The position numbers and the translations under genes were made by a program. Positions 1 to 10,855 of a DNA stretch of 33,785 nucleotides are shown in pieces (the first letter of the stretch is position 1; each line of letters begins with the position of its first letter). The notes beneath the pieces are model-generated. The model was given only the letters and a program-made list of their open reading frames with translations. It had not been told where the DNA came from and made no database searches. Where the stretch lies: NCBI RefSeq assembly GCF_000526955.1, contig NZ_JAHB01000009.1, forward strand, positions 1-33,785, read 5' to 3'. The stretch comes from Mycoplasmopsis cricetuli ATCC 35279. Lineage in GTDB: Bacteria > Bacillota_I > Bacilli_A > Mycoplasmatales > Metamycoplasmataceae.

Positions 1-35
1 AAAAAAAAAAAAAAAAAACAATCTCTTGTTTTTTT
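1..35 (-). terminator. Intrinsic terminator of the small membrane protein gene
   Basis: Bases 12-21 (AAAAAAACAA) and 26-35 (TTGTTTTTTT) form a 10-bp stem with a TCTC loop. On the minus strand the stem is followed by a long T run, the complement of the 18-A tract at 1-18. It lies 35 bases past the stop of the gene at 70-357. The stem has one G-C pair, so it is a weak hairpin with an unusually long U tract. Confidence 0.5.
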
Positions 36-69
36 AAACTTTTTTAACTATATTTTAATAATTTTAATT

Positions 70-357
70 TTAATTAACAAAAATTTTTACTAAAAAAGAA
101 AATGCAACAATCAGACAACAAATCCCTAACATTATTGGTATATTATATTTAAAACGTTCTCAAGAAGGTAAATAAAGTCCTGTTTGATCATACTGTAAAT
201 GGACTTTTTTTGGATTGTTAATTTTAAATTCTTTAAGTTGTTGTTTTTTAAAATTACGCATTTTAGGAATGATTCAAATTCTATATATCACAAATAATAA
301 AATTGCTAGAATTGTAAAAATAGCTGTTAAAATTCCATAAATAAATTGTTTTTCCAT
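70..357 (-). CDS. Small membrane protein with two transmembrane helices, unknown function
   Basis: A 95-residue protein starting at the ATG at 355-357. Two hydrophobic stretches are visible, about residues 6-27 (starting FIYGILTAIF) and 72-93 (IPIMLGICCLIVAF then FLVKIFV). Between them is a basic, polar segment of about 45 residues containing an LYLPSWERF motif. Positive residues follow helix 1, consistent with the polar middle being cytoplasmic. One UGA-encoded Trp lies just after helix 1 and another in the middle segment. It lies downstream of rpmE but is separated from it by a terminator at 401-428. It therefore probably has its own weak promoter (TATTAT at 387-392 on the minus strand). 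No Shine-Dalgarno sequence is obvious. I do not recognise the family; coding is inferred from the intact reading frame and sensible composition. Confidence 0.7.
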
Positions 358-400
358 AATATATTTACTTTTTAAAGATTATTTAAATAATATCTACTAA

Positions 401-428
401 AAAACACAAAGGAAAAACTTTGTGTTTT
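401..428 (-). terminator. Intrinsic terminator after rpmE
   Basis: An 11-bp perfect stem, AAAACACAAAG (401-411) with CTTTGTGTTTT (418-428), around a 6-base loop. It begins 7 bases beyond the rpmE stop. The A-rich left arm on the plus strand supplies the T run on the minus strand. It ends the rpsD-rpmE transcript. Confidence 0.8.
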
Positions 429-434
429 CTTATA

Positions 435-650
435 TTATCTGTTTGATTTTTTTTCAAGTCTTTTATTAAATTTATCAATTCTACCAGTTGCTTTTGATTG
501 TGAACGATTTCCAGTATAAACAGGATGACAACCTGAACAAACATCAATTGAAAATTTTTCTTTAACTGAACCAAATGAAAATTGTTTTTTGCAAGTTTGG
601 CATTCAACATTAATTGGATAGTTGTATTTTGGATGAATATCTTTTTTCAT
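435..650 (-). CDS. rpmE: 50S ribosomal protein L31 (bL31), zinc-binding form
   Basis: A 71-residue ribosomal protein of the large subunit that helps bridge the 50S and 30S subunits. It opens with MKKDIHPKY, typical of L31. It carries the four-cysteine zinc ribbon as CQTC (residues 17-20) and CSGC (38-41), so this is the zinc-containing C+ paralogue, not the cysteine-free form. The C-terminal part (TGRIDKFNKRLEKK) is normal. The frame is open further upstream, but the ATG at 648-650 is the correct start: AAAGGAGA lies just before it and the family consensus begins there. The gene starts 22 bases after rpsD and is followed by a strong terminator, so the two ribosomal genes form one transcript. 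Confidence 0.97.
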   Translation of the reverse strand: MKKDIHPKYNYPINVECQTCKKQFSFGSVKEKFSIDVCSGCHPVYTGNRSQSKATGRIDKFNKRLEKKSNR

Positions 651-672
651 ATTGCTTTTTCTCCTTTTTATA

Positions 673-1278
673 CTATTTTGAATAGAACTCAACAACTAAA
701 GCATCTTTAATTTCTGAGTGCATTTCAGTTCTTTCTGGTAAACGATCCAACTTAACTGATAATTTACCTTTATCTCTAGTAAGTCATGCTGAAGCATTTT
801 TAGTTTCCATTGATTCTTTAATTTGTGTATTTTTTGAAAGTTTTTCTTTCATCTCCACAATATCTCCTACACGAACAACCATTGAAGGAATATCTGCTTT
901 TTTACCATTTAAAGTAAAATGACCATGATTTACATATTGACGAGCTTGTCTTCTTGTTGTAGCAAATCCAGCACGATAAACAATGTTATCAAGTCTTGAT
1001 TCAAGAAGCTGAAGTAAGTTTGTACCAGTAACTCCTTTAAGTTTGATTGCTTTTTGATATGCTTTTCTAAGTTGCTTCTCACTTACACCAAAAGTGTGCT
1101 TAACTTTTTGTTTTTCATAAAGGTGTAATCCATAATCTGAAAGTTTTACTCTTTTATTTCCATGTTGTCCAGGAGCATAAGTTCTTTTTTTACCTTTAGC
1201 AAATTCTTTTCCTGTTTCAAGGACTGAATGACCTAAACGACGAGAAATTTTAAAAACTGGTCCTCTATATCTTGACAT
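673..1278 (-). CDS. rpsD: 30S ribosomal protein S4 (uS4)
   Basis: A 201-residue primary assembly protein of the small subunit that binds 16S rRNA early. It begins [16 protein letters not shown]. An S4 RNA-binding fold follows at about residues 90-155 ([20 protein letters not shown], then [10 protein letters not shown]). The length matches the family. An in-frame TGA near residue 166 encodes Trp in the usual S4 C-terminal region, before the conserved ending with LPER and IVEFYSK-like residues (here VVEFYSK). The ATG at 1276-1278 was chosen over an upstream one because AGAGGAAAA sits directly before it. It is transcribed ahead of rpmE from the divergent intergenic region shared with nusB. Confidence 0.97.
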
Positions 1279-1560
1279 TTTTCCTCTTTTCTGCATAAAA
1301 AGAGAAAGTTTATTTCTAAATGAGTAATTTTAATTTAATGAATTCAGTTTTTCAGCATACTTACTATCAAATTTAAACAAATTAAAATTAGTATCATTTA
1401 TAACAAACTGCTGTAATTTATGCTTATTTATTTTATCATAAAACCATAATTTTAAAACAATTAAATTCAAAAAATTCTAAGTAAATTAATACAATAAAAT
1501 GGTAATATTATAAATATATTTACAAATTAAAAATATCTAAGTATTAATGAGGAATTTGTT
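1279..1560. promoter_or_regulatory. Divergent intergenic region between rpsD and nusB
   Basis: About 280 bases without a gene separate the divergently transcribed rpsD and nusB. On the plus strand TATTAT (1506-1511), overlapping TATAAA (1509-1514), is a candidate -10 for nusB, which has a GAGG Shine-Dalgarno at 1550-1553. On the minus strand TAAAAT (1327-1332) is a candidate -10 for rpsD. No convincing -35 box is seen for either. I found no RNA gene or obvious leader hairpin for S4 autoregulation here. Confidence 0.45.
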
Positions 1561-2049
1561 ATGGAAATGAAAAAAAAATCCCGCAGAAGATCAAGAATTG
1601 AAATAATTCAAGTTTTATATCAGTATGAACTTTTAAATCAAGAAATTAATATAACTGATATATTTGAAAATTATGATTTTTTAGACCAAAGTCAAATTCA
1701 AAAAATTGAATCAATTGCTAAAAACTATACATTCTTAAAACAAAGTTTAGCCTCTTTGATTAATAGTAATTGAAAATGAAAAAGAATATCTCCAGTAACA
1801 CGTGCAATTTTACTCAATGCAGCAAGCGAATGTTTTTACACCCAACCAAAAATTGTTTTTAATGAAGCAATTGAAATTACAAAATTATTTTTTGATTCAG
1901 AAGAAATTAAAAATGATCAAGGTTTGATTGTTAATTTACATGATAGTAAACAATATAAATTTGTAAATGCGATTTTGCAAAATTTTTATAAATTGCTAAT
2001 CAAATTAGAAGTGATTACACTTCAAGAAAATAATGATCAAAAAAATTAA
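1561..2049 (+). CDS. nusB: Transcription antitermination factor NusB
   Basis: A 162-residue all-helical RNA-binding protein of the NusB family. With NusE/S10 it binds boxA RNA and supports rRNA transcription and processing. The N-terminus KKSRRRSRIEIIQVLYQYEL matches the NusB opening (R..ar..A.q.LYq.el). The second half contains the family helix W..i...ar.iL..a..E (here WKWKRISPVTRAILLNAASE), followed by NEAIEITKLF and FVNAILQNFYK, equivalent to the conserved NEAVELAK..s...F.NgvL. Two TGA codons at 1771-1779 encode Trp in that helix, so a standard-code reading would cut the protein in half. The start follows TGAGGAA. It is the first gene of a long plus-strand operon and overlaps the next ORF by 17 bases. 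Confidence 0.92.
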
Positions 2050-2494
2050 AATTTATTTTCAAAATCGTCGCAACAAAATATATTTTTACTTTTGAAAAAA
2101 TCGAATTGAATTTACTTTAAAAGAGTTTGAAAAACTTTCACTTATTCAAAAAACTAAAATTGATAGTTGAATTACTTTTGATGGTAAAAAGTGAAAAAAT
2201 TTAGAAACTTTTATTCAAGAATTTATATTAAATCTAGTGTATCAAAATAAAACCAATTTAGAACATCAAAAAATGATTGAGTATTTTTATTATTATTTTT
2301 TTTATGAGTTGGCATATAAAATGAATAATAGCAAAATTAAAATTGTATTTTTAAAAAATCAACCTTTTTTAAAATCAAATAAAATTTTGATTCAAGAACA
2401 AAAAAGAAATTATTACTATCAATTTTTAAATATTTTTAAAAAAATGCCAAATTACAATATTGTTTTAATTAGATTACTTAAAAAAATTCGTTAG
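2033..2494 (+). CDS. Conserved-looking hypothetical protein between nusB and sufS
   Basis: A 153-residue basic protein, very rich in Lys, Asn, Ile, Phe and Tyr, with no signal peptide, transmembrane helix or cysteine. It starts with ATG at 2033-2035 inside the 3' end of nusB (17-base overlap) and stops at a TAG directly ahead of the sufS Shine-Dalgarno. Three TGA codons in its first third encode Trp (YFYFWKNRIE, IDSWITFDGKKWKNL). A central aromatic stretch (YFYYYFFYELAYK) is notable. I recognise no domain. Position and translational coupling suggest co-expression with NusB and SufS, but this does not establish function. Confidence 0.75.
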
Positions 2495-2501
2495 GAGGTT
2501 T

Positions 2502-3647
2502 ATGAATTACAAAAAATATTTTCCTGCTGCACAAAATAAAATTTATTTTGATTCTGCAGCACTTGCTTTAAAACCTCAAATTGCAATTGATGCTTTAATT
2601 GATTATTATTCTAATATTTCAATTTCATCAAGAACAGCTGATACTCCACTTGGAAATTTAGTTAATACTAAAATTGAGTCAGTTAGAAATAAAGTTGCTA
2701 AATTACTTGATGCAAGCAAAAATGAAATAATTTTCACAAGCGGAACGACTGAATCATTGAACTATTTTGCAAATATGATTGAATCATTAATTACAAGTGA
2801 AGATGAAATTTTAGTGAGTGCTTATAATCATTCTTCAAATATAATTCCTTGAATTGAACTATCAAAAAAAAATAAAGCTAAAATTAAAATAGTTGAAAAT
2901 ATTCTTGAAAATATCACTTTTAAAACTAAACTGATTGCCTTAAGCCAGGAAACAAATAATTTTAACCATCAAGAAAATTTGGAGCATATTTGAGAGAAAG
3001 CTCTTCAATATAATATTTTTGTTATTAATGATGCAGCGCAAAGTGTTGTACATCAAAAATGTTCTTTAAAATATGCACATGCTATTGTTTTTAGTTGTAA
3101 TAAATTTTATGGACCAACTGGAATGGGGGTTTTAGCAATTCAAGAACAATTGCTAAAAAAACTTAAACCAACAAAATTTGGAGGTGGTGCAACTAATCAA
3201 ATTACAACTGATAATAAATGATTAATTAAAAATACAATTATTCGATTTGAACCTGGCACTCCTGATTTAGGTGGTTTTTTTATGTTTGATAAATCTCTTG
3301 ATTTTTTTAATGAAATTGGTTATGAAAAAACTCAACATATTTTAAAAAAATTGAGTTTATATTTACATGATCAACTTGCTAGTTTAAAAAATATTGAAAT
3401 TTTTTCAAAACCAGGTGATTATATTGCTTTAATTAATGTTAAAAATATCAATCCCCAAGATGTGGCAACTTATTTAGGAACAAAAAATATTTATACCATT
3501 GCTGGAATTTTTTGTGCACATTATTTACGTAATTTTAAACATACATATTCATATTTACGAATTAGTTTAGGAATTTATAACACTAAAGAAGATATTGATT
3601 TATTAATTAATGAACTTAAAAATGGAGGTGATTTTTATGGATTTTAA
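2502..3647 (+). CDS. sufS: Cysteine desulfurase, SufS/Csd group II
   Basis: A 381-residue PLP enzyme that removes sulfur from L-cysteine as an enzyme persulfide. N-terminal YFDSAALALKP and FTSGTTESLNYFA are group II desulfurase signatures. INDAAQS carries the Asp that contacts the PLP pyridine nitrogen, and SCNKFYGPTGMG places the PLP-binding Lys at residue 201. The persulfide Cys is Cys338 in AGIFCAHY, in the short structured loop typical of SufS rather than the long flexible loop of IscS. Three UGA Trp codons occur. AGGAGG overlaps the stop of the previous ORF. The scaffold-like gene sufU starts before this one ends (11-base overlap), giving the desulfurase/sulfurtransferase pair seen in Gram-positive bacteria. 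No sufB, sufC or sufD is present in the window. Confidence 0.93.
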
Positions 3648-4056
3648 TGCAAATAAGGCTCGAGAAATTATTATGAATCACTACTTAAATCCTAAAAATA
3701 AAATTGCGCTTGATCCAGAAAAATATTTAACTATTTTTAGTGATACATGTTCTGATAAATTAATTTTAAAAACTAATTTTCAAAATGAAATATTAAAAGA
3801 GGTTAATTTTGATGGGCATGGATGCGCCATTTTTATGGCATCAACTGATATTTTTTTAACATTAATTAAAAATAAAACCAAAACAGAAATCATTAGTTTA
3901 ATTAATATTTTTACTAATTTCGTTAAGCAAAACAAAATAAATGAAAAAGAATTTAAACAACTTGGTGATTTATGAGTTTTTTATAATGTCAAAACTCATT
4001 TAAACCGCTTAGTATGTGCCTTGTTGATTACTAAAGCTTTTGTAAAAAATGAATAA
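3637..4056 (+). CDS. sufU: SufU-type sulfur transfer protein
   Basis: A 139-residue partner of SufS in the IscU-like fold family. It accepts sulfur from the desulfurase via a zinc-bound cysteine. The family ligands are all present: Cys38 with Asp40 (DTCSD), Cys63 (DGHGCAIFMAS) and Cys127 (LVCALL). The early HYLNPKNK matches the YR.HY..PrN family opening. The chosen ATG at 3637 has GGAGGTG just upstream; an in-frame start 27 bases earlier would place the start inside sufS without a ribosome site. It overlaps dinB by 8 bases. Divergence at the last motif (typically RIKCATL) is moderate. Role in iron-sulfur or tRNA thiolation sulfur supply is inferred from the family. Confidence 0.9.
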
Positions 4057-5317
4057 TTTAAACAAAAATAAGAATAAATCAATTATCTTTCATATTGATT
4101 TTGATTCATATTTTGTTAGTGCTATTCGTACTATTAGACCTGAATTAAAAAACAAGCCAGTTGCAGTTGGCCGTAAAAATAAAAAATTTTTAGCAACATC
4201 AATTAGTTATGAACTTAAAAATAAAGGTTTAAAAACTGGAATGAATAACTATGAAATTTTAAAAGTTGAACCCAAAACTATTTTTGTTGAAGGACATTTT
4301 GACTTATATACTACTCTTTCAACAAAAATTTTTAATTACATTATTGAAAACTATTCACCTTTAATTTCAGTTATTTCAATTGATGAATGTTATCTTGATG
4401 TTACATCTAGAGTTGTTAGTTTAAACCAAGCTTATAAATTAGCTCAAAAACTTCAATTTGAAATTCTGCAAAAATTTGATATTCCAATCACTATAGGAAT
4501 ATCACATAATTGCTTTTTTGCTAAAATGACAACTAATATTAATAAACCATTTGGGATAGGAATGACAACAAAAGAAAACTATCAAAAACATTTTTTTGAT
4601 TTACCAATTGAAAATTTTTATGGCATTGGAAAATCAAGTGCTCAAAAATTAAAAGAAATGGGTATTTTAACTATTAGAGATTTATCAGAAACTAAAATTG
4701 ATACCTTTCAGTTTAAAAGTATTTTAGGAATTAATTACCGAAAATGAATTGAAAATTTAAATCCAAATCATTATGATCACATCATAATAAAAGAAGAAAT
4801 TCCAAAAGGAATTGGTAATGAAGTAACTTTCACTGATTACAACCTTACTAAAGATCAAATTTTTGCTGAACTTAAAAAATTAATACAATTAGTTACAATG
4901 CGTTGTAAAAGAAAAAAACTCATTGGAAATGTGATTGTTTTAAATGTAAGACACATCAATAAAAAGTGACAGTCTAAACAAAAGAAAATTTCATTTTATA
5001 CAAATGATTATGATGAAATTATTAAAATAATTTGATACCTATACAATCAAAATTTTAAGGATCAAAAAATAATTGGAATTGGAATTCGAATTAATGATTT
5101 AATTTATGAGTTTCATAAAGAAGTTAATTTAAATTTATTTAACAATAATTTTTCAAATAATAATAATAATAATGAAATTCAATCTATTATTAATTTAGTC
5201 AATCGAAAAAGTAATAAAGTCGCTATAACTACATTACAAGAATTTAATCAATTTAAAATTCTGGAAAACAAAGCAAATAAATTTTCTCTTGATGGATTTG
5301 TTTTTAAAAAACGTTAA
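4049..5317 (+). CDS. dinB: Y-family DNA polymerase IV
   Basis: A 422-residue translesion polymerase. Palm and fingers motifs are clear: HIDFDSYFVS, with catalytic Asp17 and steric-gate position Phe22, and SIDECYLDVT, with Asp112 and Glu113 for metal binding. The helix-hairpin-helix region YGIGKSSAQKLKEMGI follows. A little-finger domain continues after a UGA Trp (NYRKWIENLNP) and includes GNEVTFTDYN. No C-terminal beta-clamp-binding peptide is obvious. Near residue 370 there is an asparagine tract encoded by about six AAT repeats (around 5155-5174), an in-frame simple repeat that could vary in length without destroying the frame. Start overlaps sufU by 8 bases. Several UGA codons lie in the little-finger region. 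Confidence 0.93.
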
Positions 5318-5326
5318 AGGAGTATT

Positions 5327-6418
5327 ATGAAAATAGCTATTTTTGGTGGATCATTTGATCCAATTCATATTGGTCATGTTAAAATAGCACAATATGCTAT
5401 TGAAAATTTAAAATTAGATAAATTAATTTTTGTTCCTACTAATATTTCCCCTTTTAAACTCAAGAGCAAACCTGCTTCAAATTTAGATCGTTTAAATATG
5501 ATTAAATTAATTTGTAAAAATAAAATGGAAGTAAGTGATTTTGAAATAAAAAGAAATGGTCCAAGTTATACCATTGATACAGTTAAATATTTTGCTAGAA
5601 AATATCCAAATGATCAATTATATTTAATAATTGGCAGTGACAATGTATCTAAGTTACATAAGTGAGAAAATATTGAATTAATTAGTAAATTAGTGCAAAT
5701 TGTAGTTTTCAAAAGAGATGCCAAAATTAATAAAACAAACATCAAAAAATTTAATGCCATGTTACTTAACAATCCAATTTGAAAAATATCATCAACTGAA
5801 ATACGCGGCGGAAATTTAAATTTTTTGGATTTAAAAGTTTTGAATTATATTCAAAACAATAATTTATATTTAGAAAAAATTATTCATTCAACATTAAGTG
5901 CTTTAAGAGCAAAACACTGCATGTCAACTGGAAATTTTGCGGCAGAAATGGCTAAAAAATTTAATGTAAATGCAAAGCAAGCTTATTTAGCAGGAATTTT
6001 ACATGATATTGCAAAAGAGTGAAGTGAAGAAGACTCAAGAAATTATATTAATTATTTTGAACCTTCTTTTAAAGATGTTCAAAAACATGAATTACATCAA
6101 ATTTGTGGATACATTTGAGCTAAACACTGATACAAATTGCAAGACCCTGAAATTTTACATGCTATTTTAGTGCATACAACTTTAGATGATGGCACTGATA
6201 GCGATCTTTCAAAACTTGATAAAATTTTATTTATTAGTGATAAAATATCAAATGGAAGAAGGTTTGAAGGTATTCAAAAATTAAGAAAACTTGCTTTTGA
6301 AGATTTAGATCAAGCCTTTTCAAAAGTTGTTGAATATGTTTATAATTATAATTTAAATAAAAATGTAAAATTTAGTGAACGTCAAGAAAAAATTTATAGA
6401 AAGTATTTATCAAAATAA
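5327..6418 (+). CDS. nadD: NadD-YqeK fusion: nicotinate-nucleotide adenylyltransferase plus HD-domain Ap4A hydrolase-like domain
   Basis: A single 363-residue frame joins two proteins that are separate in Bacillus. Residues 1 to about 165 are NadD, which adenylates nicotinate mononucleotide in NAD synthesis: GGSFDPIHIGH (7-17) is the nucleotidyltransferase HxGH-type motif, LIIGSDN is the family loop and ISSTEIRGG is the ISSTxIR ATP-binding motif. Residues from about 180 are YqeK, an HD-superfamily hydrolase: His197 (RAKHCMS), His226-Asp227 (GILHDIAKE), HAILVHTT and FISDKISNGRR match the metal site of the symmetrical diadenosine tetraphosphatase family. No stop or restart signal separates the halves. 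AAAGGAG precedes the ATG. The same fusion is known in other mycoplasmas such as M. genitalium (MG_240). Confidence 0.93.
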
Positions 6419-6420
6419 CA

Positions 6421-7149
6421 ATGAAATTAGAATTGCATCGCCTTCAAAAAATTCTTTCTCAAGCTGGGGTTTGTTCACGTAGAGAAGCTGAAGTATATAT
6501 TAAAAACAAACGAGTAAAGATTAATGGTAAAATTGCTAACTTAGGTGATAAAGCTAGTTTTAAAGATGAGATTTTAGTTGACAATCAAAAAATTAAAGCT
6601 GAAGATTTAGTTTATTTTGTGTTAAATAAACCCCCTAAAACAGTATGTACATTAAAAGATAATTTCAATCGTACAATTGTTACAAGTTTAATTGATACTC
6701 AATATAAAATTTTTCCAGTTGGAAGACTTGATTATGATACAACTGGAGTGTTACTTTTAACTAATGATGGAGAATTAGCAAATAAATTAACTCATCCTAG
6801 TTATCAAATTATTCGAGTTTATCGAGCTCGTTTAAATGAACCTTTAACTAAAGTAGAACTTAAGAAAATAAATCAACCACTAATAATTAATGGGAAAATT
6901 TCAACTCAACAAATTTTACCTGCAGATAAAAAAAGTTATTTTGTTATTTTGCATGTTGGAACTTATCATCATGTAAAAAAAATATTTGAAAGTGTTAACA
7001 AACTAGTTATTAATTTAAAAAGAATTGAATATGCAGGGATTACAGTTGACAAGATTCCTGTTGGAGAATATCGAAAATTAAATTTTAAGGAAATTAAAAT
7101 GCTTAAAAATTTAGTAAGAATTCAAGGAGATAAAAATGAAAAAAATTAA
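6421..7149 (+). CDS. rluB: RluB/RsuA-family rRNA pseudouridine synthase, RluB-like
   Basis: A 242-residue enzyme that isomerises a uridine in rRNA. An N-terminal S4 domain spans about residues 6-55 (HRLQKILSQAGVCSRREAE). The catalytic domain contains VGRLDYDTTGVLLLTNDGEL, with catalytic Asp104, and VGTYHHVKKIFE, equivalent to the family's eG..hQVRrM. KPPKTVCTLKD matches the KP.g...t..D motif. The LDYDTTG form favours RluB (23S rRNA) over RsuA, but target assignment from sequence alone is tentative. It starts 2 bases after the nadD stop without its own Shine-Dalgarno, so it is probably translated by coupling. A second, RsuA-like enzyme lies at 17715-18413. Confidence 0.9.
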   Translation: MKLELHRLQKILSQAGVCSRREAEVYIKNKRVKINGKIANLGDKASFKDEILVDNQKIKAEDLVYFVLNKPPKTVCTLKDNFNRTIVTSLIDTQYKIFPVGRLDYDTTGVLLLTNDGELANKLTHPSYQIIRVYRARLNEPLTKVELKKINQPLIINGKISTQQILPADKKSYFVILHVGTYHHVKKIFESVNKLVINLKRIEYAGITVDKIPVGEYRKLNFKEIKMLKNLVRIQGDKNEKN

Positions 7150-8143
7150 AAAAATACTTAATTATTTTTTTGTCCCAGTTGTTTTATCAACAACATTAAT
7201 TCAAGCTGCTTGCAAATCTGATTTTGATGTGCAAACAGAGAACAAATTAAATGAACTTAAACAACAAATTAAAATTATTAATAGTAAATTTGAAGAAAAA
7301 TACACTGAATTTAATAATTTTTTTAATGATATAAATTCTGAAAAATTAAATAAATTTCAATTTTATTATGAAAATATTCAAAAAAAAGCAAAACAATATT
7401 CAAGTATTTTAAATCAATTTAATGAGAAAATTAAAAGCAATATTAATTTTGAACTGAAAAAAAATATTTTAAATACTTTTTTTAAAGAAACTGATTTAAG
7501 AGAAAATAAAATTAATACATATATTGATGCCTGAATTCGTTTTAATGCTATTAATGATGAACTTCTAGCTTTAATTCAACAAAATAAATTACAACCTAAT
7601 GAAAGTAACTCTTTTTATTATTTTAAAAATACAATTTTAAATAATTTAATTGAAAATTTTACTAAAAGTAATATTTTTGATGAAAAATTAAGTCAAACTG
7701 GCTTAAAAACAGTTGAAAATGAATATAAATCACATTGATACAATTTTGATTTAAAAAGTATAGACTATAATGAACTAGGAAAAAAAATAATTGTTGATGG
7801 TAATGAAGTAATACAGCATACCCATGCTCTTGGAAATGTTTTAAAAGAATGATCAATTATTGTGCCAAATTTAAATGGAATAGCAAACCAGAAAATAAAT
7901 GAATTAGTAAAATATTTAAATGAAAATATAAATAAAATTGAAAACTTCGAACTAAAAAATATTATTAAACAGTTAAATAATGCTAAAGATGAATTTGAAA
8001 AATCTGTAAAAGAATTAACCAATCAGTTTAATGGTGATTATCCAATTGAAAAAATACTTGGATATTTTGATGAAAATTCACCATTTTCTAAAATGATAGA
8101 TCTCTGAAAACAAGCTAATGAAATTTATGCTCAAATTAACTAG
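7136..8143 (+). CDS. Predicted surface lipoprotein, helical, unknown function
   Basis: A 335-residue protein with a lipoprotein signal: a KKIKK start, a hydrophobic core (LNYFFVPVVLSTTLI) and a QAAC lipobox with Cys26. It is therefore predicted to be acylated and anchored on the outer face of the membrane. The mature part is almost entirely heptad-like, Lys/Glu/Asn/Ile-rich helix with no further cysteines, suggesting an elongated coiled-coil surface protein. It overlaps rluB by 14 bases and has AAGGAGA before its ATG, so it is the last gene of the nusB operon. A bidirectional terminator follows 7 bases after the stop. No domain is recognised. Four UGA Trp codons occur. Confidence 0.82.
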
Positions 8144-8150
8144 TTTGTAA

Positions 8151-8183
8151 ATTAAAAAAGCAACATTAAGTTGCTTTTTTAAT
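8151..8183. terminator. Bidirectional intrinsic terminator between the nusB operon and the atp operon
   Basis: A 14-bp perfect stem (8151-8164 with 8170-8183) around an ATTAA loop. A GCAAC/GTTGC core is flanked by A6 and T6 runs, so it presents a U tract in both directions. It lies 7 bases past the lipoprotein stop, and the atpC stop codon (8179-8181) falls inside the stem. Confidence 0.85.
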
Positions 8184-8597
8184 TATTAAATTGTTTATAA
8201 ACATCAATTCGATTTAAAGCTTTTTTTAATTTTAATTCAATTTTTTGAATATTTCCAGCATTAATTGATTTAGCTTTATTAATTTCATTTTCATATAATT
8301 TAAAATCTTTTTTTGCTCTTTCTAAATCAATTTCATTTGCTTTAATAATATCATCTGTAATAATATTAATTTTTTTTCCATCCGTGTAAATAATTCCACT
8401 GCCAATATAACATTTAATTGAATCAGGAGAATTTTTTGAATTAATAATTAAAGTGCCAATTTCTATATTTGAAAAAATTGGAACCATATTTGGCAAAATT
8501 CCAATATATCCATCAGCTATTTTAAGTGTTAAAATTGAAATATCACCCTCAAAAAAAATTTTTTCAGGAGTTGTAATTGTTAGATGGATAGTTGACA

Positions 8598-8598
<1 letters not shown>
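8179..8598 (-). CDS. atpC: F1 ATP synthase epsilon subunit
   Basis: A 139-residue subunit of the central stalk, last gene of the atp operon. The N-terminal beta-sandwich is visible as LTITTPEKIFFEGDISILTL and GYIGILPNMVP (family: G..GilpnH.P, with His replaced by Met here). The C-terminal helices are Lys/Glu/Ile-rich (residues 85-139). Start and the atpD stop share one base (TAATG), indicating translational coupling. The stop codon lies inside the terminator stem. Confidence 0.93.

Positions 8599-10854
<2,256 letters not shown>

Positions 10855-10855
<1 letters not shown>

Noticed and set aside
651-695. Upstream extension of rpmE by 15 residues
   Set aside because: The extension would overlap rpsD, lacks a ribosome site, and the L31 consensus starts at the internal ATG preceded by AAAGGAGA.
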